Shown piece after piece: positions 49,774-56,329 of a DNA stretch of 56,329 bases. The first letter of the stretch is position 1. The number at the start of each line of letters is the position of its first letter. The DNA comes from Pseudomonadota bacterium. GTDB taxonomy: Bacteria; Pseudomonadota; Gammaproteobacteria; Burkholderiales; Burkholderiaceae_C. The position numbers and the translations under genes are program-made. The notes beneath the pieces were generated by a model. That model made no database searches and was not told the origin of the DNA. It was given only the letters and a program-made list of their open reading frames with translations. The stretch covers positions 1-56,329 of the forward strand of contig JADFIG010000022.1 of assembly GCA_022566735.1 (NCBI GenBank), written 5' to 3'.

Positions 49774-51008
49774 AGCGGGACACGAAGCTGGAAGTGGACG
49801 TTCAGATGGGTTTCAAGATCCTGCACTGCATTTCTTCGGTCAACCCCAAGGGGGGCGGGCCGATCGAGGGGCTCAAGCAGTTGTCGGCGGTCAACCGCCA
49901 GCAGGGCCACACCGTCGAGGTGCTGAGCCTGGACCACCCCGATGACCCCTGGGTCAAGGAGTGCCCCATCCCCTGCCACGCCATGGGCCCGACCCACGTC
50001 GGCAACTGGCGCTACAGCCCCCGCTGGGTGCCCTGGCTGAAGGCCCATGCGCACGGGTACGACGCCGTCATCGTCAACGGCATCTGGCAGTACCACGCCT
50101 TCGGCACCTGGCGTGCCCTGCGCGGCTCGCCCACGCCGTACTTCGTGTTCACGCACGGCATGCTGGACCCCTGGTTCAAGCGCACCTACCCGCTCAAGCA
50201 CCTCAAGAAGTGGCTGTTCTGGCCCTGGGCCGAGTACCGCGTGCTGCGTGACGCCGCCGCCGTGATGTTCACCTGCGAGGACGAACGCCGCCTGGCGCGC
50301 CAGTCCTTCTGGCTCTACAAGTGCGACGAGTTCGTCGTCAGCTACGGCACCAGCGCCCCGCCCGAGCACGATGCGCGCCAGCGCGAGGCCTTCCTGCAGG
50401 CGTTCCCCGACCTGCAGGGCAAGCGCCTGCTGCTGTTCCTGGGCCGCGTGCACGAGAAGAAGGGCCCTGACCTGCTGTTCCAGGCCTTCGCCCGCCTGCG
50501 CCAGCAGCAGCCCGAGTTGCTGCGCGATGTGCGCATCGTCATGGCCGGCCCGGCCGAGCACGCCTATGGCCAGGAGATGCTCAAGCTCAACCAGTCGCTG
50601 GACCTGGCCGATGTCACCACCTGGACGGGCATGGTCAGCGGCGACGTCAAGTGGGGCGCTTTCCGTGCCAGCGAGGCTTTCATCCTGCCCTCGCACCAGG
50701 AAAACTTCGGCATCGCCGTGGCCGAGGCGATGGCCTGCGGCGTGCCCGTGCTCATCAGCAACCAGGTCAACATCTGGCGCGAGATCCAGCAGGCCCAGGG
50801 CGGTCTGGTCGACCAGGACACCCTGGACGGCACGCAACGCCTGCTGGAGCGCTGGCTGACCACCGCGCCCGAAGACTGGGAGGCCATGCGCCGCCACGCC
50901 CGCCAGTGCTTCAAGCAGCGCTTCCAGATCGAGCGCACCGCCGAATCCTTCATCGAGGCGATGGAGGTCTTCGGGATGCGCCGCCGGCCCGAGCTGCTGC
51001 GCGGCTGA
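49770..51008 (+). CDS. Glycosyltransferase family 4
   Basis: A 412-residue GT-B glycosyltransferase. The N-terminal acceptor domain includes NPKGGGPIEGLKQL. The C-terminal nucleotide-sugar domain has LLFLGRVHEKKGPDLL (about 229-244) and the GT4 signature ENFGIAVAEAMACGVPVL. It starts at 49770 with a 4-bp overlap with the preceding membrane-protein gene; a later ATG at 49806 (MGFKILH) is a reasonable alternative. It probably adds a sugar to an exopolysaccharide or lipid-linked glycan. The partner genes are not in the window apart from the export protein at 44741. Confidence 0.88.
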   Translation: MKRDTKLEVDVQMGFKILHCISSVNPKGGGPIEGLKQLSAVNRQQGHTVEVLSLDHPDDPWVKECPIPCHAMGPTHVGNWRYSPRWVPWLKAHAHGYDAVIVNGIWQYHAFGTWRALRGSPTPYFVFTHGMLDPWFKRTYPLKHLKKWLFWPWAEYRVLRDAAAVMFTCEDERRLARQSFWLYKCDEFVVSYGTSAPPEHDARQREAFLQAFPDLQGKRLLLFLGRVHEKKGPDLLFQAFARLRQQQPELLRDVRIVMAGPAEHAYGQEMLKLNQSLDLADVTTWTGMVSGDVKWGAFRASEAFILPSHQENFGIAVAEAMACGVPVLISNQVNIWREIQQAQGGLVDQDTLDGTQRLLERWLTTAPEDWEAMRRHARQCFKQRFQIERTAESFIEAMEVFGMRRRPELLRG

Positions 51009-51046
51009 GGCGCCTCACCCGTTGCGGCGATCGGGGCTCACTCCGC

Positions 51047-52087
51047 TCACTCCGATTTGAGCCGCGCGTCGTTGGGCAGGCCTTCGATGGGGCATTCCGC
51101 GGTGCCGATGGTCGGGCGGGTGATGGCCTCGACCTTCTTTTGCGTGCCCAGCGGGTCGGTGACCCACTCGCGGTAGAAGCTGAAGGGGCACTCGGCCACG
51201 CCCTTGTCGCCGTCGCCGGAGTTGATCACGCCGGTGTAGCCGCGGTGCAGCAGCTTGAAGAGGTGGTTCTGCGACTGCGCGGTGCTGCGCGCGTCGCGGA
51301 TGAGTCGCTTGCTGAGCTGCGCGTACTGGATGCCGTGATCCTCCTCGCCGCATTCGCCCAGGGTGCGGCCGTCGAAGCCGACGATGGCCGAGTGGCCGAA
51401 GTAGCTGTAGACGCCGTCGAAGCCGGCCGCGTTGGCCACGGCCACGTAGCTGTTGTTGGCCCAGGCCATGGCCTTGGCCATGAGCACCTGCTGGTCCTTG
51501 GCGGGGTACATGTAGCCCTGGCAGCGCACGATGAGCTCGGCGCCCTTCATGGCGCAGTCGCGCCAGATCTCGGGGTAGTTGCCGTCGTCGCAGATGATGA
51601 GGCTGACCTTCAGGCCCTTGGGGCCGTCGGACACATAGGTTTCCTTGCCCGGGTACCAGCCTTCGATGGGTGTCCAGGGCATGATCTTGCGGTACTTCTG
51701 GACGATCTCGCCCTGGTCGTTCATCAGGATGAGCGTGTTGTAGGGCACCTTCTTGGGATGCTCTTCGTGGCGTTCGCCGGTCAGCGAGAACACGCCCCAG
51801 ACCTTGGCCTTGCGGCAGGCCTCGGCGAACACGTCGGTGACATCGCCGGGGATGGTCACGGCCGTGTCCATCATCTCCTGCTTGTCGTACATGATGCCGT
51901 GCGTGCTGTATTCGGGGAAGATGACGAGGTCCAGGCCGGGCAGGCCCAGCTTCATGCCCTGGATCATCTCGCTGATCTGGCGCGCATTGGCCAGCACCTC
52001 GGCGTGCGTGTGCAGCCGGGGCATCTTGTAGTTCACGACCGCGACACCGACGGTGTCGTCACTGCTGGAAATGTCGCCGTGCAGCAT
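51047..52087 (-). CDS. amiE: Aliphatic amidase (AmiE)
   Basis: A 346-residue nitrilase-superfamily amidase that hydrolyses short aliphatic amides to acid and ammonia. The length and N-terminus (MLHGDISSS, then [17 protein letters not shown]) match Pseudomonas AmiE closely. The catalytic triad is at E59, K134 and C166 ([10 protein letters not shown]), the same numbers as in the Pseudomonas enzyme. AGGAG precedes the ATG at 52087; a longer in-frame reading upstream is not needed. The amiC/amiR regulators and amide transport genes are absent from the window, so regulation here must differ or lie elsewhere. Confidence 0.95.
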   Translation of the reverse strand: MLHGDISSSDDTVGVAVVNYKMPRLHTHAEVLANARQISEMIQGMKLGLPGLDLVIFPEYSTHGIMYDKQEMMDTAVTIPGDVTDVFAEACRKAKVWGVFSLTGERHEEHPKKVPYNTLILMNDQGEIVQKYRKIMPWTPIEGWYPGKETYVSDGPKGLKVSLIICDDGNYPEIWRDCAMKGAELIVRCQGYMYPAKDQQVLMAKAMAWANNSYVAVANAAGFDGVYSYFGHSAIVGFDGRTLGECGEEDHGIQYAQLSKRLIRDARSTAQSQNHLFKLLHRGYTGVINSGDGDKGVAECPFSFYREWVTDPLGTQKKVEAITRPTIGTAECPIEGLPNDARLKSE

Positions 52088-52319
52088 GGGGATCTCCTGT
52101 GGCTGGTGGAACGGGGTTGACGCAATGCCTGCCATTGTTCGAAGCGGCGTGCTGGCGCCCAATACGTTGTTTGACGTAGGCAAAAGGCTTTGCGCGGGCC
52201 GCCATCACGGCGTCGCCGGGCATGACGCACAATCCGCTTCCGCTGTGCACCTGCGTGGTGCCGGCATCGGGCCCGCGTGCCGCCCTTGTCTTCCTGTGTC
52301 CGTTTCCGTGGAGAACGCC

Positions 52320-53891
52320 TTGAACGCTTTGATCGACCGACTCCAGCGCCTGGGCCCGGCCGGCCTGCAAGGCATGCGCCGCGGCATCGAAAAAGAGGGC
52401 CTGCGTGTCCTGTCCGACGGCACGCTGTCGCACACGCCGCATCCCGAGGCGCTGGGCTCGGCGCTGACCCACCCGCACATCACCACCGACTTCAGCGAGT
52501 CGCAGCTGGAGCTGGTCACGGGTGTGCACGCGCGCATCGAGGATTGCCTGAGCGAGTTGCGCGACGTGCACCGCTTCGTGCTGCGGCACCTGAGCGACGC
52601 GCGCCTCGATGAGTGCATGTGGCCCTGCAGCATGCCCGGTGACCTGCCCGCCGATGCCGACATCCCGGTGGGCTGGTACGGGCGCTCCAACGTGGGGCTG
52701 TCCAAGCGCGTCTACCGCCACGGCCTGGTGCACCGCTACGGCGCGCGCATGCAGACCATCTCGGGCATCCACTACAACTGGTCGCTGCACGGTGCGACGA
52801 CGCAGGACTACTTCGCCCTGATCCGCAACTTCCGCCGCCACGGCTTCATCCTGCTGATGCTGTTCGGGGCCTCGCCGGCCGTGACCGCGGGCTTTGCGCA
52901 GGGGCTGGCGCACGGACTGCAACCGCTGGGCGAGCAGACCCTGCACCTGCCGCACGCCACCTCGCTGCGCATGGGGCGGCTGGGCTACCAGAGCGATGCA
53001 CAGGCCGCGCTGTGCGTGAGCTACAACGACCTGGAAGGCTATGCCCGCTCGTTGCAGGACGCCCTCCTGCGGCCTTACCCCGCCTACGAAGCCATCGGCA
53101 TCCAGGATGGGCAGGGCGAGTACCGCCAGCTGGGCACGAGCCTGCTGCAGATCGAAAACGAGTTCTACAGCACGATCCGGCCCAAGCGCGTGACGCGCAG
53201 TGGCGAGCGCCCCCTGCATGCCTTGCGCGAGCGCGGTGTGGAGTACGTCGAGGTGCGCTGCATGGACCTGCAGCCGGCGCTGGACGTCGGCATCGACGCG
53301 CACACCTTGCGCGTGCTGGACACCTTCCTGCTGTGGGCCATGCTCAGCGACAGCCCGCCCGACACCCCGCAGGAGGTGCGCGCCTTGTCCGACAACCACC
53401 GCCTCGTGGCCTCGCAGGGCCGCGAGCCCGGCTTGACGCTGCGGCGCGACGGGCGGGACGTGGCCCTGGCCGATTGGGCCGAGGAGGTGATGGCCCAGGC
53501 CCAGCCGGTGGCCGAGGCGCTGGACCGCGCCCATGGCGGCGACGCCTTCGCACAAAGCTGGGCCCAGGCGCGCGAGGCCTTGCGCCACCCCGAGCGCCTG
53601 CCTTCGGCCCAGGTCCTGCAGGCCATGCGTGCGCAGCATGGGGGCGAGCACGCGGCCTTCGGCCTGGCCGCGTCCCAGCGGGTGCGCGCCCAGTTGCTGG
53701 CCGAGCCCTTGCCGACCGAGGTGCTGGCCGCGATGCGCCAGCAGGCGCTGGCGTCCCTGCAGGCCCAGCGCGACATCGAAGCGCTGGACGCGCGTGCCGA
53801 CGCCCTGCCGTTTGCGCTGTACCGACAGCACTACCTGGACCCCGCCAGCCTGCAGCCGGGCTCGCCGTCCAGCCTCCAGCGGCAGGCCTGA
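52320..53891 (+). CDS. gshA: Glutamate-cysteine ligase (GshA, class I)
   Basis: This 523-residue enzyme joins glutamate and cysteine in the first step of glutathione synthesis. It resembles the E. coli-type GshA in length and motifs: RGIEKEGLRVL, TTDFSESQLELVT, SGIHYNWS and VEVRCMDLQP. No ATG occurs near the conserved N-terminus; the TTG at 52320 has GGAG (52310-52313) six bases upstream and gives MNALIDRLQRLG, so it is the best start, with GTG 52308 as an alternative. Glutathione would be the acceptor for the persulfide dioxygenase encoded 20 kb upstream, although no direct link is implied. Confidence 0.93.
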   Translation: MNALIDRLQRLGPAGLQGMRRGIEKEGLRVLSDGTLSHTPHPEALGSALTHPHITTDFSESQLELVTGVHARIEDCLSELRDVHRFVLRHLSDARLDECMWPCSMPGDLPADADIPVGWYGRSNVGLSKRVYRHGLVHRYGARMQTISGIHYNWSLHGATTQDYFALIRNFRRHGFILLMLFGASPAVTAGFAQGLAHGLQPLGEQTLHLPHATSLRMGRLGYQSDAQAALCVSYNDLEGYARSLQDALLRPYPAYEAIGIQDGQGEYRQLGTSLLQIENEFYSTIRPKRVTRSGERPLHALRERGVEYVEVRCMDLQPALDVGIDAHTLRVLDTFLLWAMLSDSPPDTPQEVRALSDNHRLVASQGREPGLTLRRDGRDVALADWAEEVMAQAQPVAEALDRAHGGDAFAQSWAQAREALRHPERLPSAQVLQAMRAQHGGEHAAFGLAASQRVRAQLLAEPLPTEVLAAMRQQALASLQAQRDIEALDARADALPFALYRQHYLDPASLQPGSPSSLQRQA

Positions 53892-53893
53892 GC

Positions 53894-54652
53894 ATGCGTG
53901 GCGCACACCGTCTGCTGAGGGCCTGGGCGGTGGCCGCGGCCCTGGTGGGCGTGGCGCAGGCAGCGCCTCCGGCGGCCACCTTGCCCACCGGCCGCTACAG
54001 CGCGCCGCACGACAGCGGCAGCCTGCACGTGCGGCGTGAACCCGGTGCGGCCGGGCGCTTGCGCTTCGACATCGAGACCGTGGGCGGCAATTGCCACATC
54101 TGCGGCTTGTCCGGTCACATCGAGCGCACGCGGCAGGGCTGGGTGGGGCGCACCGAAGGCCCTGATGTCGGGCGCTGCCACATTGCCTTGCAACCCTTGC
54201 AGGGCGATGCGGTGCGCGTGACGGCCCTGACGCCCGAGACCTGCCGAGGATTCTGCGGCGCACGGGCGGGTTTCGAGGACACCTACCGACGTCCGCCCGC
54301 GGCCTGCTCCGACGGGCAACGCCGTGTCCGCCGCGAACGCGCCCTGGCGAGCCACCGCCAAGGCCTGTGGACGCCGGCCGCCCGGGGCTTGCAAGCCTTG
54401 TTGGAGGACTGTGCCGGGTTCATGGACAACGTCACCCTCGACCGCGTGCGCAGCGACCTGGCCCTGGTGCAATGGCGCCTGGGCGAGCCGGCCGCCTGCC
54501 GCGCCACGCTGGCCGAGACGCATGCGGCCAGCCTGGCCGACGAGGCCGCCTTGCGCGAGGCCATGGCCCCCTGCGATGCCGACAACTACCTGCCGGTGGC
54601 GCGGGCCATCTGGTTCAACCTGCGGCGCTGCCAGGGGACGGTGGCGCCCTGA
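53894..54652 (+). CDS. Secreted cysteine-rich protein of unknown function
   Basis: A 252-residue protein with a signal peptide (cleavage near AQA-APPA, residue 23). The mature part holds about eleven cysteines, several closely paired (GGNCHICGLSG, ETCRGFCGA), suggesting disulfide bonds in the periplasm or outside. The N-terminal half looks beta-rich; the C-terminal half (about 140-250) is helical and rich in Ala and Arg. I recognise no family. It starts 2 bp after gshA stops, so it is probably cotranscribed, but a link to glutathione is unproven. Confidence 0.72.
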   Translation: MRGAHRLLRAWAVAAALVGVAQAAPPAATLPTGRYSAPHDSGSLHVRREPGAAGRLRFDIETVGGNCHICGLSGHIERTRQGWVGRTEGPDVGRCHIALQPLQGDAVRVTALTPETCRGFCGARAGFEDTYRRPPAACSDGQRRVRRERALASHRQGLWTPAARGLQALLEDCAGFMDNVTLDRVRSDLALVQWRLGEPAACRATLAETHAASLADEAALREAMAPCDADNYLPVARAIWFNLRRCQGTVAP

Positions 54653-54760
54653 GTGCGCGTCTGGGCTGAGCGGGCTGGGGGTTCTCCCGGGGCAGGTGAT
54701 GCGGCATCGGCGGACAGGGCGGCGCTAACATGGGACGTTGCCATCCAGCAGGAGAGCCCC

Positions 54761-55372
54761 ATGAGCGCGCGCGCCACCTTCACCCGCATGCAAGACAGCA
54801 CCCGCGAGGACTGGGCCCTGATCCTGCCGGAGGCCATGCAGATGGCGCGCAGCCTGCCGGACCGTGTGCTGGCCCACCTGCAGTTGCTCGACGGTGATTT
54901 CGGCGGCTTCCCCATCGACCGGCTCAGCCACTGCCGCCAGTCGGCCACGCTGGCCCTGCGCGACGGCCGCGACGAGGAGTACGTGGTCTGCGCGCTGTTG
55001 CACGACATCGGCGACACCCTGGGCAGCTACAACCACCCGGACATCGCCGCGGCCATCCTCAAGCCCTTCGTGAGCGAGGAAAACCTGTGGATGGTCGAGA
55101 AGCACGGCATCTTCCAGGGCTACTACTTCTTCCACCATCTCGGACTCGACCGCAACCTGCGCGAGCAGTACCGCAGCCAGCCCGAGCTGTTCGAGCGCAC
55201 CGCCGAGTTCTGCGCCAAATACGACGCCGCCGCCTTCATGCCGGATTACGACAACCTGCCGCTGTCGTTCTTCGAGCCGATGGTGCGGCGCGTGCTCGCC
55301 AAGCCACGCAACTCCATCTACGTGAAGGAAGGCGAGAGCGAACTGTCGCAGCCGAAAGCCGCGGCAGCGTGA
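54761..55372 (+). CDS. PhnZ-like HD-domain oxygenase family protein
   Basis: A 203-residue HD-domain protein with the metal-ligand set of PhnZ/MIOX-like mixed-valence di-iron oxygenases: H57, H81-D82 (LLHDIGD), H92, H115, H125/H126 and D155 in CAKYDAAAF. PhnZ cleaves the C-P bond of an organophosphonate, and related proteins act on other substrates. No phosphonate genes are nearby, so the substrate is open. CAGGAGAG precedes the ATG. It is the last gene with host-like codon choice before the divergent ldhA segment. Confidence 0.84.
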   Translation: MSARATFTRMQDSTREDWALILPEAMQMARSLPDRVLAHLQLLDGDFGGFPIDRLSHCRQSATLALRDGRDEEYVVCALLHDIGDTLGSYNHPDIAAAILKPFVSEENLWMVEKHGIFQGYYFFHHLGLDRNLREQYRSQPELFERTAEFCAKYDAAAFMPDYDNLPLSFFEPMVRRVLAKPRNSIYVKEGESELSQPKAAAA

Positions 55373-55381
55373 TGTGCCGGC

Positions 55382-56329
55382 CTAGGCCTTCACCACATTG
55401 ACGGGCGCGCCTGCCGCCCACGCCGCCACGTTGGCGAGTGTGGTGTCGGCAATGCCCGCCAGCGCTTCGCGCGTAAAGAACGCCTGATGCGCGGTGACGA
55501 TGACGTTGGGAAAGCTCAGCAGCCGCGCCAGCACGTCGTCCTGCAGCACGTCGGCGGAGCGGTCTTCGAAGAACAGATCGGCCTCTTCTTCGTAGACGTC
55601 GAGCCCAAGGTGGCCGAGCTGGCCGCTCTTGAGCGCGTCGATCAGCGCGGGGCTGTCGACCAGGCCGCCGCGGCTCGTGTTGATGAGCATCGCGCCCGGC
55701 TTCATGCTGGCGAGCGCGCTGGCGTCGATCAGGTGGTGTGTGCCGGCGTTGAGCGGGCAATGCAGGCTGACGATATCGGCCTGCGCCAGCAATTCCGGCA
55801 GCGGCACGTAGCGCACGCCCAGCGCCGTCAGCGCCGCCTGCGGAAACGGATCGAATGCCAGCACGTGACAGCCGAAACCCGCCATGATGCGCGCGAACAC
55901 CTGGCCGATCTGCCCCGTGCCGACCACGCCGACAGTCTTGCCGGCCAGGTCGAAGCCCAGCAATCCGTCCAGCGAGAAATCGCCTTCGCGCGTGCGATTG
56001 CAGGCGCGGTGCAGCCGCCGGTTCAGCGTAAGGATCATGCCCACCGCGTGTTCGGCCACCGCGTGCGGCGAATACGCCGGCACGCGCACCACCGTCAGCC
56101 CAAGGCGCTGTGCGGCCGCCAGGTCGACATGGTTGAAGCCCGCCGAGCGCAGCGCGATCAGCCGCGTGCCGCCTGCAGCCAGCGCCTCGAGCACTTCCGC
56201 ATCGAGGCAATCATTCACGAACGGGCATACCACTTCAAATCCTGACGCGAGGGATGCCGTCTGCGCGTCGAGGTGCGCGCGCTGGAAGACGAGGTCGAAG
56301 CCGTGGCCGCCACGCGCGAGCGAGGCGCG
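55382..56329 (-). CDS. ldhA: D-lactate dehydrogenase / 2-hydroxyacid dehydrogenase (5' end outside window)
   Basis: A D-2-hydroxyacid dehydrogenase whose N-terminus lies beyond the right edge. The frame is open to the last base and reads [16 protein letters not shown] there, in keeping with LdhA. The Rossmann motif [11 protein letters not shown] is present, with the catalytic Arg in NTSRGG, Glu in the DVYEEE region and His in VTAHQAFF. The product converts pyruvate and D-lactate with NADH. Codon choice favours GCG, ACG and CCG, while genes to the left favour GCC, ACC and CCC, which suggests a different origin. About 315 codons are present; the family has about 330. Confidence 0.88.
   Translation of the reverse strand, partial: RASLARGGHGFDLVFQRAHLDAQTASLASGFEVVCPFVNDCLDAEVLEALAAGGTRLIALRSAGFNHVDLAAAQRLGLTVVRVPAYSPHAVAEHAVGMILTLNRRLHRACNRTREGDFSLDGLLGFDLAGKTVGVVGTGQIGQVFARIMAGFGCHVLAFDPFPQAALTALGVRYVPLPELLAQADIVSLHCPLNAGTHHLIDASALASMKPGAMLINTSRGGLVDSPALIDALKSGQLGHLGLDVYEEEADLFFEDRSADVLQDDVLARLLSFPNVIVTAHQAFFTREALAGIADTTLANVAAWAAGAPVNVVKA

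Noticed and set aside
52088..52183. A 32-residue N-terminal extension of AmiE
   Set aside because: AGGAG and the family N-terminus MLHGDISSS place the start at 52087, and the extension has no similarity to amidases.

Overview
The window is 56 kb of dense, GC-rich chromosome from a Burkholderiales bacterium, most like the Comamonadaceae, Leptothrix or Rubrivivax side of the order. The evidence is flhD as a flagellar master regulator, a beta-proteobacterial order of mla genes (F-E-D-A-C-B), zwf divergent from tal-pgi, gltBD preceded by a REP-type transposase relative, and coding that strongly favours GCC, ACC, CCC and CTG. No rRNA, tRNA, CRISPR array or intact insertion sequence was seen. All identifications come from reading the sequence by eye; no database search was run.

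Layout. 1-305: 5' part of flhD (minus). 580-2933: membrane desaturase with its own ferredoxin reductase (minus). 3198-10390: a REP-associated transposase-like gene that has lost its HUH histidines, a small repeat patch, and gltB-gltD (glutamate synthase). 10509-14677: six-gene mla operon (retrograde phospholipid transport). 14698-18970: zwf facing away from tal-pgi (sugar phosphate metabolism). 19052-19981: rpoH under a perfect CIRCE element. 20106-21310: a secreted trypsin-like protease with a small secreted partner. 21422-23539: a TetR regulator between an HCCA-isomerase-like gene and an SDR gene, with near-identical operators in front of both. 23606-26214: a TsdA-like dihaem cytochrome and an HD-GYP protein. 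26526-30818: an AAA+ sigma-54 activator with C-terminal TPR repeats, followed by DUF917 and Asp/Glu racemase genes. 30843-33781: a BigR/SqrR persulfide-response locus (TauE exporter, DUF2892 protein, ArsR-type sensor, persulfide dioxygenase, OsmC). 33809-36622: an SH3-like secreted protein, an SDR and an acyl-CoA dehydrogenase around a LiuR-like palindrome. 36703-44672: two EAL/GGDEF proteins around an EamA transporter and maeB. 44741-51008: an export protein, an rRNA methyltransferase, an AraC regulator, DUF2804, a membrane protein and a glycosyltransferase. 51047-55372: aliphatic amidase, gshA, a Cys-rich secreted protein and a PhnZ-like HD protein. 55382-56329: a partial ldhA whose codon choice differs from everything to its left.

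Much of the novelty is in control regions. Several palindromes sit exactly within 17-bp promoter spacers (tsdA, bigR/blh) or just after the -10 (TetR pair). At least two genes (bigR and the PECR-like SDR) look leaderless. Two loci 7 kb apart, tsdA and bigR-blh, both concern reactive or inorganic sulfur and may belong to one response. The AAA+/TPR regulator with DUF917 and racemase is the least explained gene set.
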